From NCBI GenBank assembly GCA_014773175.1, contig VXCM01000306.1:286501-350500 (forward strand): a DNA stretch of 64,000 nt. The letters run 5' to 3'. The DNA comes from Lucifuga dentata (lineage: Eukaryota; Chordata; Actinopteri; Ophidiiformes; Bythitidae). The notes beneath the pieces are model-generated. The model did no database searches, had not been told where the DNA came from, and saw nothing but the letters and a program-made list of their open reading frames with translations. The first letter of the stretch is position 1. Every line of letters begins with the position of its first letter. This document shows, in pieces, positions 1 through 12,426 of the stretch. Both the position numbers and the translations under genes were made by a program.

Positions 1-114
1 GTGAATGTTGCTCTAACATTGCTCAGCCTCTTGGCCTTCATCCATCCTCTCTCTGTCTACCTGCACTGCCGGAAACACGCTTCCCAGCGAGCCAAAAACA
101 AGGCCTCTGTTTAA
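1..114 (+). CDS. slc43a3: SLC43-family transporter, C-terminal end only (probable slc43a3)
   Basis: An open frame runs from the first base to a TAA at 112-114 and encodes the last 37 residues of a membrane protein: a hydrophobic segment (VNVALTLLSLLAFIHP), then a basic cytosolic tail (YLHCRKHASQRAKNKASV). The pattern of V/I-N followed by a final transmembrane helix, a short LVY-type turn and an Arg/Lys-rich tail matches how SLC43 transporters end. The slc43a1 gene at the other edge of this window has its last exon starting at the equivalent residue ([10 protein letters not shown]). In human, SLC43A3, a purine nucleobase transporter, lies next to RTN4RL2, the next gene here. Family assignment is by recognition plus synteny; the paralogue name is inference. 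The rest of the gene lies left of the window. An AATAAA at 131-136 could end the transcript. Confidence 0.6.
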   Translation: MNVALTLLSLLAFIHPLSVYLHCRKHASQRAKNKASV

Positions 115-1663
115 AAACCATAATCTGTTAAATAAAACCAATCCTTGGCATTCGTAGCATCTAAAATCCACTTTAATCACCAGTGACACCAGTTGCCTCT
201 TCGATTTGTTTGTTTAATAGTGCTGGAATGCTTGTGCTATCTGGTGTATCCTGTTTAGAACGTTTCAGATCACAGCCAAGCAGCATATCAGATGCTTTCA
301 TTACATTCAGGATCTGCTGAAAACGAAATTTAATACAACTGGACATTTTAAGCATATAGCCAGATTAAACATAAAAATAATCAGCTTCTAGGGTTGCAGC
401 CTGCTACTGCCTCGTGTCAGTTGTTGTAAAAATTCCATCCAGGATATATCACATTCTTATTTAGGTATACAGTATTACCTGATGGAGGACGACACCTGTG
501 CACGACACAGACCTGTTTACGCTCTGTATATGTTCAGATTCAGCTATTGAGCTGTTCCGTAAAGCATCTCAGCACGCAGACTGAATTGCCATCAAACAAG
601 TGAACATGATTCTAAATGGAAATGATCAATGTGCTACCTTTTATGTCTAATGTCCCATGTAATTTTGCTTTTTTCATACTTGTGATGTGTAGAATGTGTT
701 TCAAATGTTTTCATACTCTGCAAAACTAGTCACTTATAGCGCCAGGTTGATGTGCCTCCAAACCTCTGATGTGGACTGTACAGTAAAGGTGCAGTCAGCG
801 TTTCAGAGTGGAAAGTGTTAACAGACTTATAAGCCTGAATAACTTAACAGAATATGTTGAAACCAGGCAATGAGCTTTTTCAGTGAGCTTAATTTATTCT
901 AATGGAGTAAAGGACCAATGATGGACCAATGGGGGGGGGGGNTGGTGGGCACTGAACAAACAGCTAAGTCAGGCACAACATAAGAGATCCTGTGAAAGCC
1001 TGTCAGGTCAAAGGTTTTGTCTGCCAAATAACATGACAATCTATTCTTTACATTCAATGCCTTACAGGTTGTGTACTTACAGAAAATAAATCAGACAACA
1101 CAATTCTCCCATCTGCTGGCCTCACAGTGGAGCTGTTAGCCAGAAATACTGTTGTTCCAAAGATTATCCAGCTACCAACGTAGCCTCCTCTCCTTTTTAT
1201 GTTTTGGTTGCATCCAACATTACAAGCGTCAAATAACATCATAATGAAACTGGATTTCTGAGAAAATGTGCCATATATAAAGCTGATTCTGTTCTGGACT
1301 GCAAAGGGATGTGCACACTGTATGTTACACTTAGAAGAACAATTTTGTACCAGCAGGTTTAGCTTTTAGTTTGTGTATTCTTTGGAGTCACTGTGTGCTT
1401 ACAAGGTAAGAATATTGTAAATGTGCAGACTCTTCCATTTAAACCAAATGTACATTTTGATGTCAACTTAGTAAAGGGAATTACTGGTTCTTTATCTTTA
1501 TTTTTGATGTTTGAGTTATCTACTTTGTACTTGCAATTTCTGATCATCAATTGTTGAAATTGCTATTTATTTGTAATATGATATAATAAAAGTCCATGAA
1601 CTGCATATAATACAACCATGACATACAAACATCCAAGCATAATGAATAATCACAAAAGTGCTT
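115..1663. other. Intergenic, downstream of the SLC43 gene
   Basis: No coding exon is supported. The stretch holds a potential AATAAA at 131-136, a G homopolymer ending in a single N at 942, and otherwise AT-rich unique-looking sequence. Short open frames here lack splice-site context and domain resemblance. Confidence 0.5.
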
Positions 1664-2464
1664 TTTAAAGGACCATACCGCCCCATTTTGCATGCTGATT
1701 CAGCTTGTGAACTTTGTGAATCAGCCATTGAGCACATAATCCATCACCAGGAGTCAGTCAGCTGAAAACAGGAAATCAAAATTGGGTTTGGCCTTTAAAG
1801 GACCATACCACCATTTTGCATGTTTAAGGCTAATATATTCAATTTTCATACACATAAGGTTATTGGCAATCATTTCCTAAAGCATATTACTGGAATGGTA
1901 AGTTGAAAAAGATTTCTTTTTTTCTACCTTCCAGACTGCCATTGGTTTCAGTTCATTCTGGTACGCTACTTGAAATATTCTTGGGATATAATCCATCATC
2001 ACGAACAAGACGTGTGTATTCAGGTTGTTTTGAAGTTACATAATTTTAGCATTTAAGCGCAATAAAAAGCGCAGAGTGAACGTATGTCTCCACTGGGGAA
2101 TATAGTTCCAAAAGAAGACCTGTATTTATCAAAAAATTGTAACAACCATGACTTCATAAGGTTGTATAACTATTAGAAGGTGAAACATCAATTTTTAGGG
2201 TGGGTGTATCACTTGAATATTTGATTTTGAAAGAGATTTTGCAAAATATCAGGAAAGCTGAAATATGGTTTTATCCTTTGGGAAATGATTGTCAGCAACC
2301 TTACATGTATGAAAATTGAATATATAAGGCTCAAACATGCAAAATGGATGGTATGGTCCTTTAAAGACCAAACCCAGTTTTGATTTCCTGTTTTCAGCTG
2401 ACTGACTCCTGGTGATGGATTATGTGCTCAATGACTGATTCACAAAGTTCGCAAGCTGAATCAG
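1664..2464. mobile_element. Foldback element copy A, nested palindrome
   Basis: The inner element spans 1795-2364 and begins and ends with inverted termini TTAAAGGACCATACC / GGTATGGTCCTTTAA. Long inverted arms follow (CATTTTGCATG... and its reverse complement). It is itself enclosed by a second pair of inverted arms of about 100 bp (1695-1794 against 2365-2464), both containing the block ATCACCAGGAGTCAGTCAGC or its complement. A further partial terminus (AAAGGACCATACC) sits at 1668. No transposase is visible. This is the most complex of the seven copies in the window. Confidence 0.75.
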
Positions 2465-4046
2465 GAGGAATCACACTTTTTTTAAAATCAAGTTGTATTT
2501 TAGGTTAGTGAGGTGCTTGTAAGTTTTGATCAAATAACTTTGTTACAGCAATTAAAAACAAAAAATCCAAATTTACTTTAAAATGTTATAATAACAAATG
2601 AAGGCTTTTTGATCATCAAATTTCAAACAAACAAATTTCCAAAAGTTAGAAGCTGTAAATATATATTGCACCTGCACCAACAATATGACTATGGACAGAG
2701 AGTGAGAGCAAAAGAAATAGAGTTGGAGCTTGGAAGGGCTCAGATGAGACAAGATAGAGAGAGTGGAGCTGAAAGCTCATTATACCTCTTCACACTCCAG
2801 TACTGCAAATAGAAAACGTGCAATTAGAGGCTTTAAAAAGAAGCTGGTGAAGGCTATGACTTGATGAATGAAGTGTAAACCTGCAGCAATCATGGCTGTG
2901 ACAGCAGCGTGGGCTTCAGATAACTGTCTGTCATCTCCATTCACACTCAGATTCTTTGCCATCTGGCCAGGAGTTGCCATATTGTTGGTGATACCAGTGG
3001 AGAGCTTTGGCAGAGAACAGGACTGTTCAGGAAAAAAAAAAAAAAAAAAAAAATCCTGAATTAGCAGGGACACAGTGGAGTCACCCACTCCCCCACAACA
3101 ACCTTTCTCAAGTTCACTGTCTGCCTGTTCTGCTACAGTGTGACCCTCACAGAGCCCAAAAAACTTGATGCAAGTCCAAAAAGTCTGTCACATCGAGTGC
3201 ATGTGAGAAGAGAAGATGTGGATGGCAACAAGTTCTTCCCTTGCATCTGCGTCATCGATGATCGCAACAGAATATCTGCAGTTAAAAATAGAGGATAAAA
3301 ACAAATGTATGACAGAAAAAGGAGCGAAGGTGGGAGGAGTGGAGGATAAAAAATAAGGCAGTTTGTGTTAATGAGTTCATTTGTTGTTATGGTTCTTTGT
3401 TTTTTTTCTTTTTTTTTTTCACTAGACTGAATCTGTTCAGGGACAAAGGACGCCNTGGTTCTTTGTTTTTTTTCTTTTTTTTTTTCACTAGACTGAATCT
3501 GTTCAGGGACAAAGGACGCCTTTATGACACATACAGTGTGATGTTCTTACTCTAAATCTAACCACTAGCCCATGTCTGTTTTCTTTCTTTGACTGAAGCA
3601 AAGAATAAATCTAATGGGCTCACATAAAAAGCTTTAATGTGATTTGTTGCATCTGCTGTGGGTGGCTGGTGAGAAAACTAAATGAATGGCACACAGTGTA
3701 TTTATGATGCTGATGAGATTTGTGTTGGAGCTTATGGTACATGCTCTGTCCCTAATTACAAGCTAATAAAGCAGAAACATTACATAATATCAATTGATTC
3801 TATCTATCCTTTTCTCATTTCAGTAGGGAAAAGATGGAGATGCACAGAGTTTCTATTTCGTTGCTTCTCTTTTGCTTTGTAAAACTAAAATTCATGGGAT
3901 TTTTGATGTGTCGTATGTATTTTTACCTATTCTGGGCTCAAACCAGACAGGTAATGAGGAAATATAAGGAGTACTGAAATCATTGGTGAAGCTGAAAATG
4001 TTAATACTCAAAAAATAACCTCTGGGTCAAAATTTTTAAAAAGCAC
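2465..4046. other. Intergenic sequence between foldback copies A and B
   Basis: Nothing coding is supported. It contains an A-homopolymer near 3030-3052 and one single-N duplication artefact: 3390-3454 repeats after the N at 3455. The rest is unremarkable AT-rich DNA. Confidence 0.5.
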
Positions 4047-4921
4047 TTAAAGGACCATACCATCATTTTGCATGTTTCAGCCTAATGTATTCAATTTTCA
4101 TACACGTAACATTACTGACAATCATTTCCCAAAGCATACGACTGGAACAGTGAATTNCAATTTTCATACACGTAACATTACTGACAATCATTTCCCAAAG
4201 CATACGACTGGAACAGTGAATTATTATTTTTTTCCTACTTTCCAGACCGCCATTGGTTTCAGTTCATTCTGATACACTATTAAAATCAACTTGTTGATAC
4301 TTAAAACGTTCTTGAGATAAGTAATCCATCAACATGAACAAGACGTATATTCAGGGATTTTTTTGAAGTTACGTAATTTTAGCGTTTCAGCACAATAAAA
4401 AGTGCAGAGTGATCTGAAAATGCTTCCTGTTATCAGTTCTTCACTACAGCACTTGAATGCACCACTAGGANAGAGTGATCTGAAAATGCTTCCTGTTATC
4501 AGTTCTTCACTACAGCACTTGAATGCACCACTAGGAAACATCTTCAGATCAATCCACACTTTTTGTTGTGCGTAAACCCTTAAATTATGTAACTTCGAAA
4601 AAAAATCCTGAGTATATGTCTTGTTGGTGATGATGGATTACCTATCCCAAGGACATTTCAAGTATCAACAAGTTGATTTTAATTNGTCTTGTTGGTGATG
4701 ATGGATTACCTATCCCAAGGACATTTCAAGTATCAACAAGTTGATTTTAATTGTGTACCAGAATGAACTGAAACCAATGGCAGTCTGGAAGGTAACAAGA
4801 AAATGTTTTAAATTTATCATTCCAGTAGCATGATTTGGAAAATGATTGTCAGTACCGTTACATGTATGAAAATTGAATAAATTAGGCTCAAACATGCAAA
4901 ATTGCTGATGTGGTCCTTTAA
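4047..4921. mobile_element. Foldback element copy B
   Basis: The inverted termini (TTAAAGGACCATACC at 4047, TGGTCCTTTAA ending 4921) and long inverted arms match copies A, D, F and G. Three single-N duplications (Ns at 4157, 4471 and 4685) inflate its length by roughly 200 bp, so the true element is probably about 675 bp. Its middle contains another inverted pair around AGCACTTGAATGCACCACTAG. No coding capacity is seen. Confidence 0.75.
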
Positions 4922-4939
4922 GTGACATCAAGTAAAATA

Positions 4940-5255
4940 TATGGGTGTGTCTTTCTTGGTGTGGGCGTGTTTATTCATTAGCTCTCTGCTTCTGTGGGCA
5001 TGTCCCTCCTGTTGTGTGCCAATGTGGGCATGTGTCTCCTCTCCTCTCCTCTGGCTAGGTCTCTTCTGATGTGACGTGCCTGTCCTGATGGGGTCAGGCT
5101 CCTTTCAGTGTGGGTGTGGCTCATCCATTGTGTTAGGATACGGGCATGTATCTCTGCTTCTGTGGGCGTGTCTCTGTCCGTTGTAGGCATAGCTCTGCAG
5201 GTGTGGGCGTGACTGTCCAGTGTCCTCTCCTGTGGGTGTGTCTCTTCAGATTTAA
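4940..5255. repeat. Degenerate GT-rich minisatellite
   Basis: About a dozen imperfect copies of a short unit like TGTGGGCGTGTCTCT occur over 300 bp, separated by CT-rich spacers. Many units carry a GGGCGTG or GGGTGTGG core resembling KLF/SP-type sites. Boundaries are approximate. Confidence 0.5.
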
Positions 5256-6512
5256 GAGATTTTATCTTGCAATGTTAAATAAAATTTAAAAAAAAAATAA
5301 TATCTAGATCTGAATCTTAAAATATAATCAAATCCGGAACTTGTCTGTTATATTTTTTGCGATATCCTACTGATAAACACATAGAAAAATAATTGCTGAT
5401 GAAATCTCTTTGGTGGAGATAAACTACAGCTGTCAGATAAATGCAACATTTCCCTCTCAAATAAAGTAGAATTACAAAGCAGCAAAAATGGAAATACTTA
5501 TGTAAAGTATAAGCAAATGTACTTAGTTACATTCCACCACAGGCTGAAGTTGTAGAACACTAAAATATTTTATAAACATGAACTGCAGGTGTTAAAATCT
5601 TACACATAATGAATATAAAACAGAGATAATTCCCTTTTCACACTGCAGCCAAATATCAAATGATTCATTATCTTGGGAACAAAGCTCCATCAGACCTTTG
5701 ACGTCTGAACAGACACCCACATTTACTCTGATTCATGCTCTTCAGCCCATGTGGATCTCAAACTGCATTTAGCACGAGAACAGAAACTTTCAAAACATTT
5801 CATTACTTATTTCAGATGCTATTGCTTGACTGCTTGCTTTACCACACACACACATACATGCATGCACACACGCTACCACCTGAGACAGCCCTCCCCTGTG
5901 CTTTTAGCCCAATCAGTAATTGTTTAATCAATGTAAGTTTGATTTGCACTTGAAAAAAATCAATATTTTTCCAATTGATCATTCTTGAAAATTCACACTC
6001 CTTGCACCTTTGTTTGCAAAAAGGTACAGAGACAATAATAATAACACAGATATGGCTGCTTTCCTGTTTTAAAACATCTGTCGGTCAATTTGGGAATGAC
6101 GGCACGTTCCATTCTGGGCTTCTTCTATTTACATTTTAGTCATGGATTGTGCTTTTAAGAAGACATGTTCTAATGATTCTTTTGCATCTTTAGGGCACAG
6201 AAGTGTGCCTGCTGGCATAATGACAGTGCATGATGTGCCTGATAAATGGGGAGGAGCCAGAGTGACATGGCGTGGGAGTGGAGCAGCTTGATTTTGCGGT
6301 GAAGTGTGGAGTGGCAGATCAGAAAATCAGAGCATCTTTGCACAGTTCAGTGTGTCGTGTTTATTTGTATAGTCAAGGATCAAACACAGAGTCTCAGTTG
6401 ACTTTATAGACTCACATTAGGCCAAGATCTCTAATGTTAAAAAATAAAAACTCCACCCCAAAAAATCCCATGGAAGCTCAAGGTGGGCCTCTGTCCAGTG
6501 TGTGTGTGTGTN

Positions 6513-6566
<54 letters not shown>

Positions 6567-6865
6567 TGAATGAGTGGGGTTTAAGGAGACATTTAAGCAG
6601 CATGTTTTGAGAGTCAGGACAGATCCTCTGAACATGCTGTATTTACAGTTCAAATGCCAGTGTACCAGTGATTCACACTGACATGCCAGGCTGGTGAGAG
6701 GATGTGAGGGAGGGGACGGGGTGTGAGGGTGTGTGTGTGTGGATGTATGTGTGTGTGCAAAATACAATCCAGTATCATTGCAGCAAATACAAAATACAGT
6801 CAGTGTTGTATTTATTATATAAGTCACTTTAGTTTTGATTGATGTGATAATTAACTATATGAGCA

Positions 6866-6904
<39 letters not shown>

Positions 6905-8402
6905 NCACACACACATGTGAGCACACACACACACCCTTACCTCTCCCACAACCTCCATGGAGATGGAGTCTGGTTGGTGAGCTAGCTGCCTCCCACAGCT
7001 TTCCTGAGGCCAAGAACAGTGTGAACACATCACACATGTATGTGTGCACACACACACACTCACACTCAACACACTCAACTCTCTCACAGCACCCCATGTA
7101 AAGCCCTGATGCCTCGGTGAGCTATCTGCCTCCCCCAGTCACATTTAAGCCAATAACAGTGTGATTCCAGACGCACAACTTATGCCTGCACTGCCCTCAC
7201 AGCTTGGAGGTGCTGATGACCTTCCATGGAGCAGCTTTTTGGTGAGTGTGTGCTCGCTTGGGAGCAGATGATGTGCCTTGACCTATGTCGTGAAGGGAGG
7301 ATTTAGTAATGAGTAAAGACTGCCCACCCTTGCCTAGACATGGCTTATTTCACATGAATGTCCCATCCTACATCCAGCCCACATGTAGAACTTGAGCTAC
7401 TCCATTGTGTTGTAGCTTTACAAACCTGAACTGAGTAAATCATGTTTTTTGTTAATTCATTCGGGTTCAATCCTGTGTTATATTACAGGAACTTCAAAAC
7501 AACTTGAAGTGAAAGCTCATGTTCTATCTACTTNTCAATCCTGTGTTATATTACAGGAACTTCAAAACAACTTGAAGTGAAAGCTCATGTTCTATCTACT
7601 AAAACCTTTAATAGTGAAACAGTGAAATGCTTTGCTTGAATAAATATAAAATAAATAAGATGATTTGGTGCTACTTGCAGTGCATAAAATGAAGCTGTAA
7701 CTATGTAAGTATTTCAGTTTTTCATCCCATATTTTCAACATGGGATGAAAAGCTACTGTATTAAAATGACAGTTGACTTGGATAAATTCTCTCCACAGTT
7801 ACGTTTTTCTGTCATAGTGTGTGGTTCTGAACTGTAGGCGGTTTGATCTCGGCTTCATTCCAAGATAGCCTACACTAATGAGACAGATGGTTTTGGTTTT
7901 AATGCCAAATGAGTTTTCCCACCTCCAGTCCTCCTCCAATCCCCCTGTGAGTGTGCCATCCACCAATTAATCCACACAAACACTAACACTACTACTTCAA
8001 TCAGTCATATAGAAAAACAAAAAAACAGGAAAACAGATCATTGATATTTAATCATTTGACTCTGGTTATTTGAGATAGACTTTAGTTCAAGATTATGGTT
8101 GCTTATTTACTACTTAAAATTTGATATCGTATTGCAAAAGTTTCCAAATTTTTATCTATACAAAATTTTAATTTAACCCCATTTAGTGAGTTTCAGGTAT
8201 ATACCTCAAATCTCCCACCTTTGGTTTGGTTTCATTTTTCTCATTTTTACTCTGAATGCTTCAAAATTTTTACTGTGGCCAATATGCTTTTTACACATTG
8301 ATCAAGCCAGCCACACTTAAAAGCGGAAGGTGCATTTCTTCTAAACTTTACGGTAACCACTTTGAAAAAGCCGGAGGCTTGTTTGTATGGAGGACCAAAA
8401 GT
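5256..8402. other. Intergenic sequence with microsatellites
   Basis: It holds a CA-rich patch near 5838-5870, a (TG)n tract at 6500-6563 with an N inside at 6512, and a (CT)n tract at 6871-6904 followed by CA-rich DNA. There is one single-N duplication (7467-7532 repeated at 7535-7600). Open frames here are driven by the dinucleotide repeats. No exon is supported. Confidence 0.5.
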
Positions 8403-8763
8403 TATGGAGGACCAAAAGTGACTAAATACTGTATATACATAAATAAAAGTGCACATAAATAAATAAATGTATAAATAAAAGTGCAAATAAATAAACAAAT
8501 GTGTAAATAAATAAATAAATGTATACATGAATACATAAATAAATAAATGTAAAAATAAATAAATATAGAAATATATTGTTTTTTTTTATTTATTTATGTA
8601 TTTATGTCTACATTTAATTATTTTTGTTTTTATATATTTTACCATTCAATTATTTATTTATTTATTTGCACTTTTATTTACACATTTATTTATTTATGAG
8701 CACTTTTATTTATACATATATATATTTATTTATTTATAATTAAGTCACTTTTGGTCCTCCATA
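8403..8763. mobile_element. TA-flanked AT-rich foldback MITE
   Basis: Inverted termini read TATGGAGGACCAAAAGTGACT on the left and the reverse complement (AGTCACTTTTGGTCCTCCATA) on the right. Both are flanked by TA, the target duplication typical of Tc1/mariner-type insertions. The interior is a near-palindrome of AAAT/ATTT repeats. A partial extra copy of the terminus lies just left, at about 8389. The element ends about 260 bp upstream of the rtn4rl2 start codon. Confidence 0.65.
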
Positions 8764-9025
8764 GAACACGCCCTGTGGATGCCTTTCTTGTCCCTTCCTC
8801 CGGTGCTCCCCCCCCTCCTCCCGGGCTGACGTGTAGAGGATCCTCCGCTTCCCACGGCCGTGGGCGAGACGAGTGTCCACAGGTATAAATGGCTTCCCGG
8901 GACTCCTGCACGTCACTGCGTGAAGCCGCAGCAACTTCGTCACCAAAGCCGAACCCCAGCAGAGATAGCAGCAAGCAGGCACTCCACCTCTGTGCAGGCT
9001 AACTCGCTTTCGGCTTTGGTTCCAG

Positions 9026-12000
9026 ATGGAGACTCGGCGGACCGTGAGGGGCTCCAGCAGCCGCAACCTAAAGAGTGAGTTTCCATGTTGCACCTGAAGT
9101 TTGAATGCGTGGATTTGATTTTACCGATGCATTACTGAGATTTAATGGTAGATTGTTGTTTGCATCGCATTATTTAAATCTTAAAAACAGTAAAATATCA
9201 ATTTAATCCTTAAACAGCAGTGTGTGTTTATGGTAAACTGCTTAATTTAGACTTCATGTGATTCTGGTGCTTTTACGCGCACTGATCGTTCTTATTTTAT
9301 TAAATGCGACCAAGCATACATTTATTTAACATGTATTCAGAGTTCAATTTAGTGTCGTGTGGGTAGTTTCGAATGAGCCAGAAGTTATTTTTTATAAATT
9401 TTGCACATAAATGAGATATATGAAGTCAAAGCCGTAGAAGAGATAGTGAAGTGCCCTTTTATTTGTATTCAGATCTGATGTGATGACATTATCTCTGTCA
9501 AAGAGCATTTGCAACACATAATCAGAGTTCGCCACACTTTATTGCTTTGCGCTCCTGTAACATTTGTCCAAGCTCGCTTATCCAAAACTTTCCACGTCTC
9601 CTTTACGCACGGCAGGAGGCAGCAGCACGATAAATCCTGTTAGAAATCTCACATCGACTTTGGGGTAAATCAGACTTATACAGACTCAGGAAAGGTGTCT
9701 TCTTCCACTTAAATGCCCAAATCCAGTTATACCTCAGGTCCCACTCAGCTAATAGTCCAACTTGTTAAGAGGTCAAGAGGTGAGCCGCTGGAAAATCTTG
9801 CGCAAAGCATATGAATGGGAAACTAATTATTATTTTATGCATGTACTTTTCCCGTGGTGGACACTTTTGTGTGCCGTTATCTGAGCTTGCCAAGCCATGT
9901 GGAATTACTGATAAGGAACGAAACTTATCCGGGTCCGGTTACCCCTTTTACGCGTGCCCTAATCATGGTGACCCTCTGATCGGATGCTTCCTTTCTGTGT
10001 AAATTGCTTGTGAACTAGGAAACCGAGCTGATTTCATGCAGCTTGGCACGTGTGATGCACAAGTTGTTTCCAATGACCTGTATTGAGATTTTTGATCATT
10101 TTTCTCCTCTAACTTGCTAAATTCCGCAGTTATGTAACTTTTGACAGCGGGTGTTATGTAAACTGATGAGGTAGATATGAATGGGTGAATGATTTATGTA
10201 TGGTGTGCCAAAAAAGAATCACTCACAATAGGTCTTGATTGACACAAACAAGCAGAAGCTCTTTGTCTGTCACACACACATACACTACAAAACATGCATG
10301 CATGAAGATGATATTTTTCTGCTGCGTGAGCTTACTGTGTGCTCTTTCCTCTTTCTTTCCTTCTCTCTCCAGGCAGTCTGTCCTTATGGCTGATTCTGTG
10401 GTTGGTGGTGGTGAAGCCAGGCGGGGTGACAGCATGCCCCCGGCTGTGTGTGTGTTACCCCACACCCATGACGGTCAGCTGTCAGTCCCAGAACCTCACC
10501 ATAGTTCCAGCTGGTGTTCCTTACGACTCACAGCGTGTTTTCCTGCAGAACAATCGCATCACAGAGCTCCGGGCAGACTCCTTTGGCTTTGAGACACAGG
10601 TGAGAATGGCAGCATCTGTGTGTTTCTGATTTTGCTGAATTTCCCAGTATATCATCCTCCAATTAGAAATACTCTGAATACTTTCTTTATTTTATTTCTT
10701 CCATCCTATTACTCTGAAATAAATTCTGCACTGTTAAACACCTGTGCAGGTGCTTTGGCTGTATGGCAATAACATCACTTGGATTGAGTCCGGGGCCTTC
10801 AGTAACCTCAGGGTGTTGGAGGAGCTGGATCTGGGCGATAACCCCTCACTGCGGCGCCTGGAAGGTGGAGCCTTCAGGGGCTTGGAGAAGCTGCAGAGCC
10901 TGCACATGCATCGCTGCAAGCTGGCTGCTCTCCCCCATGACCTCTTCCACAAGCTGTACAGCCTGCAGTTTCTCTACCTCCAGGTAGAGGCAGCAAAACA
11001 TGCACACAGGCTGGGTAGATATTCATGATGTATAGCTTAACTAATCTACAACAATTTTGTTTCACATAAAATAACTGGAATTTTTCAAGTCTTCCACATG
11101 TATTCTGTCTCATTTATTGCTCTGTAGCTATTCCATGTCTCATCAAAGCTTCCTACAGCAGTATTAATGAAGGAAATTGACGTCTATAGTGTAATACATT
11201 AGAATACATTAGTTTTAAGTGTAAAATGCATGGTACAATTCTGTTTACTGCCTGTAAGAGGACTTAACCCTGTAAAGCCTGACTCATGAAATAATATCAG
11301 AAAATTTTAATTTTTTGCAATTTATTTCTTTATTGAACTCTTTAACAAACTCCAAATAAAAAAAAAAAAAATTATGAAAACTGTTTTGCATTTATGATTT
11401 TTTTTTTTTTGTATCACATTTGATATATCAGGCATTTATTTAATTCAACAGGATTTAAACTGGAACATTTAGTGTCAGCAGCTTTAATTTCCATGACCAT
11501 GTTTTGTTTTGTTTCTTTAGCTCTAAATCTTCTTGTATTTTGACTTTGCCCAGGAAAACCAACTCCACTTTCTGCAGGATGACCTGTTCTCAGATCTGGT
11601 TAACCTCACTCATCTCTTCCTGCATGGAAACCGCATCCGTGCTCTGTCTGAGAATGTGTTCAGAGGCCTGGTCAACCTGGATCGCCTTCTTATCCATGAT
11701 AACCGCATCAGGCAGGTCAACCGTCGTGCTTTCCGTGACCTGGGCCGACTGACCATTCTTTACCTGTTCAACAACTCTCTGGCTGAGCTGCCAGGCCAGA
11801 CAATGAAGGACACCCAGGGTATACAGTTCCTTCGCCTCAATGGCAACCCTTGGTCCTGTGGCTGTGAGGCTCGTCCCCTGTGGGAGTGGTTCCGCAAGGC
11901 CCGTATCTCCTCCTCTGAGGTGGTGTGCACCTCACCATCCCCCCGTCGTGGTCAGGATCTCAGATTTCTCCGGGAGATGGACTTTGCACTCTGCCCTGTG

Positions 12001-12426
12001 CCTGACCCTGGCTCTCTGGCTGGATCCACCACAACCACCTTCAGCACCAAAACCCGCTGGTGGTTCTCCAAGAATAAGCCGGCAGCTTCATCGAAGGCCA
12101 TGTACCAGAAGAGTTCAGAGACAGTCAAAGCCTTCCCCTTCTCTTCTGCCAAGTCCCAGTACCTCCCTAGCAATCCTTCCAACTCTTTTTCCTCCAAATA
12201 TGAATTGTCAGATGATGAGATGGCACTCCCCAAGGTTGACCAAGAAGAGTATTGGGCCAACTACGGCAGCGAAGACTCCTCCATTCGCTGCTTTGAGATG
12301 GAGTGCCCCCCAGGCTACGACAATTCAGCCTTCCCCTCATCCTCCCCATTTCCCATCCCCCCAGCACTTCTCCCCCTGCTGTCCCTCTCTGGACTCACCC
12401 TCTCCCTCCACTTCCTTTTTGGCTGA
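9026..12426 (+). CDS. rtn4rl2: Reticulon-4 receptor-like 2 (Nogo receptor homologue), GPI-anchored LRR protein
   Basis: Four coding exons join in frame: 9026-9074, 10373-10599, 10750-10983, 11554-12426 (460 aa; human about 420). A signal peptide of about 37 residues precedes CPRLCVC, the cysteine-rich LRR N-cap. Roughly eight leucine-rich repeats follow (for example NLTHLFLHGNRIRALSENVF), then an LRR C-cap from NPWSCGC at about residue 268 to a cysteine at about 317. A Ser/Thr/Pro-rich stalk and a hydrophobic tail fit GPI anchoring. Family role: neuronal surface receptor for myelin-type inhibitors, limiting axon growth. The cap motifs and the acidic EEYWANYGSED stretch near the C terminus resemble RTN4RL2; the N-cap (CVCYPTPMTVSC) also resembles RTN4RL1. 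Synteny favours rtn4rl2. The ATG lies in a CpG-rich patch (about 8765-9080). Exon borders have consensus GT-AG. Confidence 0.85.

Noticed and set aside
6417..6827. 136-residue His-Thr repeat protein
   Set aside because: Produced by translating a CA/GT microsatellite; not a gene.
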